A DNA stretch of 64,000 bases from Prevotella sp. oral taxon 376 (lineage in GTDB: Bacteria > Bacteroidota > Bacteroidia > Bacteroidales > Bacteroidaceae): NCBI RefSeq assembly GCF_003043945.1, contig NZ_PYXG01000001.1:868001-932000 (forward strand), read 5' to 3'. The first letter of the stretch is position 1; the number at the start of each line of letters is the position of its first letter. Of the stretch, positions 16,726-24,857 are shown piece after piece. A model generated the notes under the pieces. That model did no database searches, was not told the DNA's origin, and saw nothing but the letters and a program-made list of their open reading frames with translations. Both the position numbers and the translations under genes were made by a program.

Positions 16726-17022
16726 ATGATTAAGATTTATGGCATGAGGAGTTGTCCGGATTGTGCCTTCATGGAAGCGCAGGTGAAGGGGGATGATCGC
16801 TACGAGGTCATCGACATCGGCGGGCACATACGCCATCTGAAGGAATTCCTGCGCCTGCGGGACAACCATCCTGTCTTCTCCGAGGTCAGGCAGATGGGCT
16901 ACGCCGGCATCCCCTGCTTTGTGCTGGAGGACGGCACCATAACCCTGAACCCGGAAGAAGCCGGCCTGAAAGGACGGGATTCTGAAGGGGCTTCCTGTCG
17001 CCTCGACGGCACCGGTTGCTAA
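16726..17022 (+). CDS. glutaredoxin-related protein
   Basis: A 98-residue thioredoxin-fold protein starting MIKIYGMRSCPDCAFMEAQVKG. The CPDC active site (residues 10-13) is a dithiol redox motif, and GYAGIPCFVLEDGTI carries the conserved cis-proline (IPCF). The length matches bacterial glutaredoxin-related proteins (COG4545). The open frame extends back to 16669 inside the YecH-like gene, but the first 19 codons have no match and the ATG at 16726 fits the fold. It probably reduces disulfides in the cytoplasm. Confidence 0.85.
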   Translation: MIKIYGMRSCPDCAFMEAQVKGDDRYEVIDIGGHIRHLKEFLRLRDNHPVFSEVRQMGYAGIPCFVLEDGTITLNPEEAGLKGRDSEGASCRLDGTGC

Positions 17023-17076
17023 TCGGCGGGAAAGGCGGAACGGATATCCGCCGATTCATTTGACCGCCTCCTAAAG

Positions 17077-17142
17077 AGTAAAACAGCCTGTTTTAGTTAG
17101 TGAAACAGCCTATTTTAGTCACTAAAACAGCCTGTTTTACTC
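17077..17142 (+). repeat. intergenic array A: three 22 bp palindromic units
   Basis: Cores TAAAACAGCCTGTTTTA (17079-17095), TGAAACAGCCTATTTTA (17101-17117) and TAAAACAGCCTGTTTTA (17123-17139) are separated by 5 bp linkers GTTAG and GTCAC. The outer cores are perfect 8+1+8 palindromes. The array starts 55 bp after the glutaredoxin-like stop. Confidence 0.95.
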
Positions 17143-17327
17143 AGCAGATTCATGTCTCTTGCTTTGCGATACCCGTGCTTTTGTCTTTCCGCCGGTAACC
17201 GGCAATTGTGCCAAAAGCAATCTCGCCTTTTTGAAAATACCGAAAAGTGCACTCTGGTCTTTTATTTTGTGAGACGATGGCGAGAGATTCCATCCCTCTG
17301 TTTGGTGTAAGCGCACACAGTTTTCCG

Positions 17328-17405
17328 TTAACTATGATTTAACTAAGTTTAACCTACTTTTCACGGGTTTGATACTTCAACTTTGCGATTTGATTGCTAT
17401 ATTTG
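17328..17405 (+). promoter_or_regulatory. putative nosZ promoter with upstream direct repeats
   Basis: A -7-like box TATATTTG (17398-17405) lies about 135 bp before the nosZ ATG. Upstream are three TTAAC repeats with starts 11 and 10 bp apart (17328, 17339, 17349), that is, on one face of the helix, and the palindrome TTGA-N4-TCAA (17369-17380) at the expected -33 position. These could bind an activator of the nos genes; the spacing differs from the classic FNR site (TTGA-N6-TCAA), and no regulator is named. Confidence 0.45.
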
Positions 17406-17538
17406 CTACAAAATATAAATAAGAGAAAATTTCGGAATGAGCTGGTTTTGTGTTTTGTAGGCCCTTCCTTCCTGTCGATTGTGGTTTATGATTCCTGCAA
17501 ACATACAGATTATATTAACAGTTTAAAATGCGAATGGT

Positions 17539-19518
17539 ATGAAAAAGTATTTAGTATTGGCGACGGCAGCAGCCCTCTTTCTGGGTTTTTCCTTGCAGTC
17601 GTGCCGTCCGGGCAAGTCAGGGCCGGCAGTTGACGCGGATGCTGCTCAGAAAGTTTATGTTGCTCCAGGATCGTATGATGAATTCTATGATTTCGTATCT
17701 GGCGGTTTCAGCGGACAGGTGGCTGTCTATGGCATCCCGTCGGGTCGGTTGTTGAAAGTGATTCCCGTTTTCTCTCAGAATGGTGAGAACGGTTATGGCT
17801 ATGACGAAGAAACCAAGCCCCTGCTTGAAACCTCTTTCGGATTTGTGCCTTGGGATGACTCCCACCACATGCAGCTCTCTCTTACGGATGCCATGTATGA
17901 TGGTAAGTGGGCATTCATCAACGCTAACAATACCCCGCGCGTGGCCCGTATCGACCTGAAGACCTTCAGAACCTCAGAGATCATCGAGCTGCCTAACTCC
18001 GCGGGTAACCACGCCTCTCCTTTCCTGACCTCTAATTCAGAGTATCTGGTTGCCGGTACCCGCTTCGGCGTTCCTGCCGACTATGAGAATGGCGATGTGC
18101 CTATCTCGGAATACAAGGATAAGTTTCGCGGGCATATCAGTTATGTGAAGATTGACAAGGAGAGCGGAAACATGAGCCTGGACTTCCAGCTTGCGCTGCC
18201 TCCGTTCAACTATGATCTGAGCCACAGCGGCAAAGGCGCGTCTTCTGACTGGTCTTTCTTCACCTGTTATAACTCTGAGGAAGCCCATACCTTACTCGAA
18301 ATCAACTCCGCGAAGAACGACAAGGACTATATCCTGGCCGTTAACTGGAAGAAAGCTGCCGAGCATGTTGCCAAAGGCGACTGCAAGATCCAGACAGCTA
18401 AGTATGCGCACAATTTGCTCGATGAGAAGTCTGGCATCGCTAAGTCGGAGATTCTTGACAAGGTGAAGGTCATCGAGACTCGTGAGGTGAGCGACTTCTT
18501 GTATTTCATCCCATGCCCCAAGTCGCCTCACGGATGTGATGTTGATCCTACGGGTGAGTATATTGTGGGTAACGGCAAGCTGTCTACCAATCTCCCGGTA
18601 TTCAGTTTCAGCAAGATTCAGAAGGCCATTGAGGACAAGGCTTTCGATGGTAAGGTCGACGGTATCAATGTCATCAAGTATGAGGCTGCGCTTCACGGAG
18701 AGGTCCAGGCACCGGGTATCGGTTCGCTCCACACGGAGTTTGACGCAGACGGCAATGCCTACACCAGCTTCTTCGTAAGCTCGGAGATCGTCAAATGGAA
18801 GATAAAGAGCCTCGAAATACTTGACCGCATCCCCACTTATTATTCAATCGGACACCTCTCCGTGTTCGGTGGAGACACCCGGAAGCCTTATGGAAAGTAT
18901 ATGATAGCATACAATAAGATTACCAAGGACCGCTTCTTGCCCACTGGCCCGGAGCTCTGTCAGGCGGCGCAGCTCTATGATATCACGGGGGATAAGATGA
19001 AACTGATCCTGGAATTCCCGACTATCGGCGAACCGCACTATGCCGTAGCTTGCGAGGCAAAGCTGCTGACTCCGAATATACTGAAGTTCACTCAATTGGC
19101 AGACAATACGAATCCTTATAAGATAAGCAGCATGAAAGAAGCCCGTGTAGAGCGCAAAGGCAATCGGGTGGATGTATATATTGGCGCGATTCGTTCTCGT
19201 CTTGTTCCTGATAACATAGAAGGAATCAAGATGGGCGATGAGGTTTATGTTCATGTAACCAATCTTGAGCAAGAGTGGGATATTCCTCATGGCTTTGCCA
19301 TTAAGGGGAACAATAACGCCGAGGTGCTGGTTATGCCGGGTGAGACAAACACCCTGAAGTGGGTTCCTAATCGTGTGGGCATCATCCCGTTCTATTGTAC
19401 AGACTTCTGCTCAGCCCTCCATCAGGAGATGCAGGGATACTTCCGTGTGTCGCCGGCAGGAAGTGCCACGCCTTTGAAATTCTCTATTGATGACAAGGAT
19501 GTTAAGGATTTGAAATAG
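17539..19518 (+). CDS. nosZ: nitrous oxide reductase NosZ (clade II type)
   Basis: A 659-residue copper enzyme that reduces N2O to N2 in the periplasm. It has a Sec-type lipoprotein leader (LQSC, Cys22) instead of the twin-arginine leader of clade I. The N-terminal beta-propeller carries the CuZ histidines, including DDSHH (106-110), NHASP, SPHGCD, LHTEFD and GEPHYA. The C-terminal cupredoxin has the CuA ligands: His584 (DIPHGF), Cys620, Cys624, His628 and Met631 in CTDFCSALHQEM. All key residues seem intact. It heads a compact set with nosL, nosD, nosF and nosY, as in clade II clusters. Confidence 0.96.
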   Translation: MKKYLVLATAAALFLGFSLQSCRPGKSGPAVDADAAQKVYVAPGSYDEFYDFVSGGFSGQVAVYGIPSGRLLKVIPVFSQNGENGYGYDEETKPLLETSFGFVPWDDSHHMQLSLTDAMYDGKWAFINANNTPRVARIDLKTFRTSEIIELPNSAGNHASPFLTSNSEYLVAGTRFGVPADYENGDVPISEYKDKFRGHISYVKIDKESGNMSLDFQLALPPFNYDLSHSGKGASSDWSFFTCYNSEEAHTLLEINSAKNDKDYILAVNWKKAAEHVAKGDCKIQTAKYAHNLLDEKSGIAKSEILDKVKVIETREVSDFLYFIPCPKSPHGCDVDPTGEYIVGNGKLSTNLPVFSFSKIQKAIEDKAFDGKVDGINVIKYEAALHGEVQAPGIGSLHTEFDADGNAYTSFFVSSEIVKWKIKSLEILDRIPTYYSIGHLSVFGGDTRKPYGKYMIAYNKITKDRFLPTGPELCQAAQLYDITGDKMKLILEFPTIGEPHYAVACEAKLLTPNILKFTQLADNTNPYKISSMKEARVERKGNRVDVYIGAIRSRLVPDNIEGIKMGDEVYVHVTNLEQEWDIPHGFAIKGNNNAEVLVMPGETNTLKWVPNRVGIIPFYCTDFCSALHQEMQGYFRVSPAGSATPLKFSIDDKDVKDLK

Positions 19519-19544
19519 AATTTTTAAAATGAGGAAAGAATAAA

Positions 19545-20150
19545 ATGAACAAATTATCGAAATGTGGAATGTGGCTGATGATCGCGGCAGGCGTGCTCAC
19601 GTTCATCACGGCTTTCGTTTCTCTTTGGGTTATCGACCTGGATGCTCCTCAGTACCCAGAAGGACTGAAGCTGGTTATTGGCGGTTTTGCCGGTCTTACC
19701 GGCAACCTGGATTCGGTGAACGACCTGAATCACTATGTAGGTATGGCTAAACTGAACCCGGAAGACTTCTGGGAGTTCAAGGCATTGCCATGGATTCTGA
19801 TGGCTTATGGAGTACTTTTCCTGATTACTGGCTTCCTCAGAAGTAAGAAGATGACAATCGTAGACCTGTTTCTGTTTGCTATCTTCGGTGTCCTTGGCTT
19901 TGTCGATTTCTATCGATGGGAGTATAATTATGGACATAATCTTTCTTCCGACGCGCCTATCAAGATTCCGGGCGGCGATTTCCAGCCCCCATTGATCGGC
20001 TACAAGAAGCTTGCGAACTTTGAGGTATTCTCTCAGCCGGGTGTCGGCGGATGGTTACTGATTGTTGCGGGAATTCTGGTTTTTGTCGTCGTCTGCTATG
20101 AGTTTGGTATCTTCAGGAGATTCTCAGGCAAGACCAATAAAGCTGTTTGA
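19545..20150 (+). CDS. four-helix membrane protein of the nos cluster
   Basis: A 201-residue inner-membrane protein with hydrophobic segments at about 9-30, 80-97, 104-122 and 169-188. A loop between the third and fourth carries PIKIPGGDFQPPLIGYKK. It lies 27 bp after nosZ and 4 bp before nosL. Similar membrane proteins follow nosZ in clade II clusters, where one is called NosB, but identity with NosB cannot be shown by eye. It might pass electrons or help copper-site assembly at the membrane; no heme or copper motif was seen. Confidence 0.7.
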   Translation: MNKLSKCGMWLMIAAGVLTFITAFVSLWVIDLDAPQYPEGLKLVIGGFAGLTGNLDSVNDLNHYVGMAKLNPEDFWEFKALPWILMAYGVLFLITGFLRSKKMTIVDLFLFAIFGVLGFVDFYRWEYNYGHNLSSDAPIKIPGGDFQPPLIGYKKLANFEVFSQPGVGGWLLIVAGILVFVVVCYEFGIFRRFSGKTNKAV

Positions 20151-20153
20151 TAG

Positions 20154-20696
20154 ATGAGGCGACCTACGAATAACTATATAAAATCAGCGCCAGCCTTCTT
20201 GTTGGTGCTGATTTTCTGTGTATTCTTCCTTTCATGCGGCGTAGATGACAGGCCACAACCGATAAAGCTTGGGACGGATGACTGCATAGCGTGCCAGATG
20301 ACCATCGTGAAGGGACAGTTTGCCTGTGAGTTTATCACGGACAAAGGCAAGTGCCTTAAGTTCGACGATCTCTCGTGCCTATTCAATTATATGGCGAGGA
20401 ACGAAATCGCGGAGGAGACTATCCTTAAGATTTATGTGGGAGACTATCAGCACCCGGAGAATCTCATTGACCTGAAAACCGCCACTTTAGTACTCGGTGT
20501 AGGCATTCAAAGCCCGATGGGTGGCGGAGTGGCTGCTTTTTCAGATCGTGCGGCAGGCATCAAATTCGCGGAAGCGACCAAGTCGACGGTGCTCGCCTCG
20601 TGGACTTTCCTGAGAAAATCAGGCCGCCTGGAAGATAATGGCGGTCATGACATGAAGGAAATGCAGGGCGCGAATGCCGTAGAGAAGAGGCAGTAG
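20154..20696 (+). CDS. nosL: NosL-type copper chaperone lipoprotein
   Basis: A 180-residue lipoprotein (lipobox FLSC, Cys28) of the NosL family, which delivers copper to apo-NosZ at the outer side of the inner membrane. The metal-binding DDCIACQM motif (Cys44, Cys47, Met49) and the following FACEFITDKGKCLKFDDLSC fit NosL, including the conserved KFDD region. The gene starts 4 bp after the membrane protein stop and precedes nosD by about 75 bp, as expected for a maturation gene. Confidence 0.9.
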   Translation: MRRPTNNYIKSAPAFLLVLIFCVFFLSCGVDDRPQPIKLGTDDCIACQMTIVKGQFACEFITDKGKCLKFDDLSCLFNYMARNEIAEETILKIYVGDYQHPENLIDLKTATLVLGVGIQSPMGGGVAAFSDRAAGIKFAEATKSTVLASWTFLRKSGRLEDNGGHDMKEMQGANAVEKRQ

Positions 20697-20770
20697 TCCG
20701 AAACTTTGTGCAATAGGAACACGGGATAGGAAGCGTGCCTTTGTGTTAACGGTATTCTTGAATCAGAGTT

Positions 20771-22009
20771 ATGTATAAAACCAGATTATTCGTTTTATTA
20801 CTTATATCGGGAATGACATCGATGGTCATGGCGGCTACGCTGAAGGTTGGCAAAGGTCAGGCTTATGCCACCATTGCCGGTGCCTTGAGTAAAGCCAGGG
20901 CGGGTGATGTCGTTCTCGTTACCAAAGGCATCTACAAGGAGCGCTTTGTCATCCGTAAGCCAATCGTCTTGAGAGGCGAAGGAGCTCCTGTCGTGGATGG
21001 CGAACAGAAGGGGACAGTAATTGATGTGAGAAGTGATCATGTCGTCGTAGAGGGGTTTCAGATTATTAATTCGGCCCGCTCTTCCTTGCGCGACTATTGC
21101 GGCATCCATGTCGAAGATGTGAGCCATGTTGTGATCCATGGCAATAAGATGAGGTCCAACCAATTTAGCATCATGTTCCAAAACTGTAGGGACAGTAAGG
21201 TTGTTGGGAATGATGTGGAAAGTGATATCTATGAAATGCAGGTAATGGGCAATGCCGTCCATTGCTGGAAATGCGAACGGATGTATATCTATGATAATAG
21301 GGTGGGGCACAATCGTGATGGCATCTATCTCGAATTCGTATATAATTCAGACATCGGACACAACTTCGTCGCAGCTTGTGAGCGTTATGGCCTTCATTTT
21401 ATGTTCTCGCATTACAATAAATATCATGACAATCATTTCGTGGGTAGCAAGGCGGGAGTAGCCGTGATGTATACCCACGATGTCGAGATGTATAACAATA
21501 TATTCGAGCAAAGTCGTGGAGGAGCCTCTTATGGACTTCTCCTGAAGGAAATACAACGAGGCTATATCCATAATAATCAGTTCCGCGACAATACCGTTGG
21601 CATCCTTATGGACGGCGGTGTGGAGCTCAATTTGCAGCATAATCTCTTCCATAAAAACGGTTGGGGGATGCGCGTGGTGGCAAGTTCCACGAACGATACC
21701 ATCACTCACAATAACTTTATCGGGAACACCTTTGATGTATCGACAAATGGTTCTTTCAATGGTAATGTCTTTGACAATAACTATTGGGACAAGAACAGCG
21801 GCTATGACTTAGACAAAGATGGAATCGGCGATGTACCCTACCATATGCTCAGCCTGTTCTCCATGCTTGCCGAGAAGAATCAGACTTTGCTTCTGTTCTT
21901 CCGTAGCTTTTTGATGACATTGATGGAACAAAGTGAGAAACTGCTTCCGTCAATCACGCCGGACAGTTATGTCGACAACGAGCCGAGCCTCAAACCTTTC
22001 AATGTATGA
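20771..22009 (+). CDS. nosD: NosD periplasmic copper-site maturation protein
   Basis: A 412-residue exported protein with a signal peptide ending VMAA (about residue 21) and a right-handed beta-helix made of repeats such as GIHVEDVSHVVIHGNKM, VGNDVESDI, YNNIFEQSRGG and THNNFIGNTFD. This is the NosD/CASH repeat layout; in the family it works with the NosFY ABC transporter to build the CuZ sulfide cluster of NosZ. Its stop overlaps the nosF start (22006-22009), so translation is coupled. Confidence 0.93.
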   Translation: MYKTRLFVLLLISGMTSMVMAATLKVGKGQAYATIAGALSKARAGDVVLVTKGIYKERFVIRKPIVLRGEGAPVVDGEQKGTVIDVRSDHVVVEGFQIINSARSSLRDYCGIHVEDVSHVVIHGNKMRSNQFSIMFQNCRDSKVVGNDVESDIYEMQVMGNAVHCWKCERMYIYDNRVGHNRDGIYLEFVYNSDIGHNFVAACERYGLHFMFSHYNKYHDNHFVGSKAGVAVMYTHDVEMYNNIFEQSRGGASYGLLLKEIQRGYIHNNQFRDNTVGILMDGGVELNLQHNLFHKNGWGMRVVASSTNDTITHNNFIGNTFDVSTNGSFNGNVFDNNYWDKNSGYDLDKDGIGDVPYHMLSLFSMLAEKNQTLLLFFRSFLMTLMEQSEKLLPSITPDSYVDNEPSLKPFNV

Positions 22010-22722
22010 TTTCTATTCAGAATCTAAATAAGTATTACGGGCGTTTGCATGTACTGCAAGATGTGAATCTCGAACTTAACGACGGAGAGTGTATAGCTTT
22101 CATCGGTCCTAATGGATGTGGCAAGACCACGCTCATGAAATGTATACTCGGCCTCGTTACCCCTACATCGGGACATGTGGTTGTCAATGGACAGGATGTG
22201 CAGGATAATCCTCAGAGCCGTTCCGAAATCGGTTTTATGCCTCAGAAAAGCAGTTTTCCTGAAAACATGACAGTAGGACAGACCATCGAAACCCTATGCA
22301 CCGTGCGAGGATATAAAGGCAGATTAGATGAGGAACTCTATCACAGGTTTGCAATTCCTTCGATTGCCGGCAAGCGTATGAATACCCTTTCAGGAGGTAC
22401 GGGCCAGAAGGTGAATGCCTCCGTGGCATTTCTGTTCGATCCCATGATACTTATTCTCGACGAACCTGCTGCTTCGTTAGACCCCTTGGCGGCAGAGATA
22501 TTAAAGGAAAAGATACGCAAGGAAAAGCAAAAAGGCAAACTTATCTTCATCACATCCCATATTCTTAGCGAACTTGAGGACCTCGCCACGCACATCGTCT
22601 TCATGGAGGAAGGAAGGATTATACTGTATAAGTCGGTCGAGGAACTCCAAAAAGAGACAGGAGAAAGCACTGTTACCCAATCCATTATGAGAATTCTGAA
22701 TGACAATGAAATCAATTGTTAA
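22006..22722 (+). CDS. nosF: NosF ABC transporter ATPase
   Basis: A 238-residue ATP-binding subunit. Walker A is GPNGCGKTTL (about 34-43), the signature LSGGTGQK (about 126-133) and Walker B LILDEPAASLDP (about 148-159), with the switch His in FITSHI. With NosY and NosD it supports assembly of the NosZ copper centre, probably by moving a sulfur species. It overlaps nosD by 4 bp and nosY by 23 bp. Confidence 0.93.
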   Translation: MISIQNLNKYYGRLHVLQDVNLELNDGECIAFIGPNGCGKTTLMKCILGLVTPTSGHVVVNGQDVQDNPQSRSEIGFMPQKSSFPENMTVGQTIETLCTVRGYKGRLDEELYHRFAIPSIAGKRMNTLSGGTGQKVNASVAFLFDPMILILDEPAASLDPLAAEILKEKIRKEKQKGKLIFITSHILSELEDLATHIVFMEEGRIILYKSVEELQKETGESTVTQSIMRILNDNEINC

Positions 22723-23473
22723 GATCCTATTCCTTGATAACATTAAGAGCAAAGTCGTCATTATCTACTTCGTGATGCTGGCACTTATGGCATGGACATC
22801 ACTCCTTCTTGAGGACAGCGAGAGCAAGGGAACTCTCACGATGCTCAATATCGTCCTTTTTGTGATCCCGCTGATGTCATTGCTCTACAGCACGATATAT
22901 CTTTATAATTCACGGGACTTCGTGGTATTGCTGCTCAGCCAGCCGCTCAAGCGCGGTCAGATATGGCACTCGCTCTATGGTGGAGTAGCAGGAAGCCTTA
23001 CCATCGCGTTCCTCTTGGGGGCAGGGATACCGGTTGTGTTGTATACAAAGCCAGGTACGGCGTTCATAATGATTATGACAGGCGTCGCCATCACGCTCAT
23101 TTTCGTGGCACTGGCTTTCCTCACTACGGTTCTCTCTTCAGACAAGGCTCGTGGCATCGGGGCAGCTATCCTGCTGTGGTTATTCCTCACGATGATCTAC
23201 GATGCGGTGATGATGTATGTCATCATGGTATTCTCAGACTATCCCATAGAAAAACCTACGGCTGCCTTGCTCATGCTTAATCCGTTGGACCTGGCCCGCT
23301 TCCAGGTAATTCTGAAGACGGAGGCATCGGCTATGATGGGATACTCTGGTGCGGTATTCAAAGATCTTTTGGGAAAAACAACGGGTATTATGGTTTCATC
23401 CCTGCTACTCATTGCATGGGTGGCAGTGCCTTATTTGCTGTCCTTGAGGCTGTTTAAGCGAAAGGATTTATAG
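22700..23473 (+). CDS. nosY: NosY ABC transporter permease
   Basis: A 257-residue inner-membrane protein with about six helices: IIYFVMLALMAWTSLL, LTMLNIVLFVIPLMSLLYSTIYL, LTIAFLLGAGIPVVLY, MIMTGVAITLIFVALAFL, AAILLWLFLTMIYDAVMMYVIM and IMVSSLLLIAWVAVPYLLSL. The RDFVVLLLSQPLKRGQIW segment between helices 2 and 3 is typical of NosY-type ABC-2 permeases. The start could be 22700 or 22706, inside nosF. It is the last clear nos gene here. Confidence 0.9.
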   Translation: MTMKSIVKILFLDNIKSKVVIIYFVMLALMAWTSLLLEDSESKGTLTMLNIVLFVIPLMSLLYSTIYLYNSRDFVVLLLSQPLKRGQIWHSLYGGVAGSLTIAFLLGAGIPVVLYTKPGTAFIMIMTGVAITLIFVALAFLTTVLSSDKARGIGAAILLWLFLTMIYDAVMMYVIMVFSDYPIEKPTAALLMLNPLDLARFQVILKTEASAMMGYSGAVFKDLLGKTTGIMVSSLLLIAWVAVPYLLSLRLFKRKDL

Positions 23474-23604
23474 ATATTCTCGCGTTTCGGATCAACCACA
23501 AGGAGATGGGTGAAAGGCCTGCTTAGCGTTCTTTGCAATGCCGTTAACATGGGTAATTCTTGCAATTGTTGTCCGCTATTGTTAGTTCAAGGAATAAATC
23601 GTAA

Positions 23605-23760
23605 TTTCAAAAACAGGAGAATGTAAGGTTTCCAACCACTCCTGCCTTCGAAAACCGGCCCATCAAAGAGTATAAAGATGTAGTTATCAGTGAGCCCATG
23701 ATGGGTGTCAATACCCCGAAAGACTTGTTTGCGAATGGCGAGAACTTTATAGGAGGGCTT
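23605..23760 (+). pseudogene. possible coding remnant downstream of nosY
   Basis: After nosY there is no complete gene until 23761. One plus-strand frame, open from 23605 to 23796 with no early ATG, reads protein-like over 23629-23760 (RPIKEYKDVVISEPMMGVN, then TPKDLFANGENFIGG). It ends where the opposite permease gene stops, so it may be the leftover of a gene cut by a rearrangement. I do not recognise the family. The rest of 23474-23760 shows nothing. Confidence 0.3.
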
Positions 23761-24855
23761 TCATCGTCGGTTCTTCTTGTAACTGGCTACAGCCCATAGG
23801 TCCATCAGGAGCGCAATGAGGGCGAGTGCCTCGACTTCGTGGGCGATACTTTGAAGGTTGCCTCCTCTGACAAATACCGTCCGGATCCCGTCGATGAAGT
23901 AATGTATAGGGTTGATGACGGTGGTCATTTGCGCCCACTCGGGCATGGATCGCACAGGAGTAAAGAGACCGCTCATCAGCAGGAATATCATCACGAAGAA
24001 CCACAGTACGAACATAGCTTGCTGCATGGTGTCGTTATAGTTGGAGATGACGAGGCCGAACCCACTAATGACGAAGGCCAGCAGCAGGGCCAGCAGATAA
24101 ATCAGGACCAGACTTCCAGCACTCGTGATGCCATAGACGAGCCATGAAAGTAGGAAGCAGATGGTCATCACGATGACCACGATGAGCCAGTAGGGGATGA
24201 GCTTCGCAAGGATAAACGAAAGCTTGCTTACCGGCGTTACATTAATGGCCTCTATGGTTCCGGCTTCCTTTTCAGTCACGATGTTGAGGGCCGGAAGAGT
24301 TCCGCAGATGAGCATGACGAGGATGGCCATGAGGGCAGGTATCATGAAAAGCTTGTAGTTGAGGTGCTTATTATAGAGATAGAGCACGCTCACCGCATCT
24401 TCCGACTTGATAAAGGCGGGAATAGCAAGGTGTTGCGCCACGATTTGCGACATGTATCTGCTGCCCATCATGCCCTTGGTGCCGTTCACGGCATTGACTG
24501 CAATGAGAATCTGCGCATTGCGTCCGTTTTGTCTGTCGCGACTGAAGCCCGCGGGAATCTCCACGATAAGGTCGGCTTCCGACCGTTCCACATCTTTCAA
24601 GGCGGCCTTGTAGTTGGGCTTTTGGCCGTGGAAGATGAAGTAGCGACTGGCCTCGATGCGATGTACTAACTGCTGTGAGAAGGGCGAACGGTCGTTGTCC
24701 ACCACATCCACGACGATGTTTTTCACCTCCATGTTCATTACCCACGGCATCACGCACATAATGACGACGGGGAATATGACGATGAATTTCGGCAAAAATG
24801 GATTGCGCCGGATCTGCAGAAATTCCTTCCGAATGAGATGTTTGATGGTCGACAT
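23761..24855 (-). CDS. ABC-2 type exporter permease (distal of two)
   Basis: A 364-residue inner-membrane protein. One N-terminal helix (about 20-40) is followed by a large periplasmic domain (about 45-170), then a five-helix block (MIPALMAILVMLICGTLPALNIVTEKEAGT, IPYWLIVVIVMTICFLL and so on), the classic ABC-2/YhhJ layout. The EKEAGTIEAINVTP motif marks the conserved cytoplasmic loop. It ends the TolC-HlyD-ATPase-permease-permease operon, 2 bp after the first permease, and probably exports a drug or small metabolite. It pairs with the neighbouring permease as a heterodimer. Confidence 0.9.
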   Translation of the reverse strand: MSTIKHLIRKEFLQIRRNPFLPKFIVIFPVVIMCVMPWVMNMEVKNIVVDVVDNDRSPFSQQLVHRIEASRYFIFHGQKPNYKAALKDVERSEADLIVEIPAGFSRDRQNGRNAQILIAVNAVNGTKGMMGSRYMSQIVAQHLAIPAFIKSEDAVSVLYLYNKHLNYKLFMIPALMAILVMLICGTLPALNIVTEKEAGTIEAINVTPVSKLSFILAKLIPYWLIVVIVMTICFLLSWLVYGITSAGSLVLIYLLALLLAFVISGFGLVISNYNDTMQQAMFVLWFFVMIFLLMSGLFTPVRSMPEWAQMTTVINPIHYFIDGIRTVFVRGGNLQSIAHEVEALALIALLMDLWAVASYKKNRR

Positions 24856-24857
24856 AG

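Larger units (their letters stand above)
17023..17538. other. 516 bp gap between the glutaredoxin-like gene and nosZ
   Basis: No convincing gene. It holds a 3 x 22 bp palindromic array (17077-17142), three TTAAC direct repeats at 17328, 17339 and 17349, a TTGA-TACT-TCAA palindrome (17369-17380) and a -7-like TATATTTG (17398-17405) for nosZ. The open frame 17394-17633 overlaps nosZ and has no family features. Confidence 0.7.

Noticed and set aside
17077-17142. Possible CRISPR array
   Set aside because: Units are adjacent with 5 bp linkers, there are no unique spacers of 25-40 bp, and no cas genes are in the window.
17369-17380. FNR-type site upstream of nosZ
   Set aside because: Half-sites TTGA and TCAA are separated by 4 bp rather than the 6 bp of the FNR consensus, so it is reported only as an unnamed palindrome.
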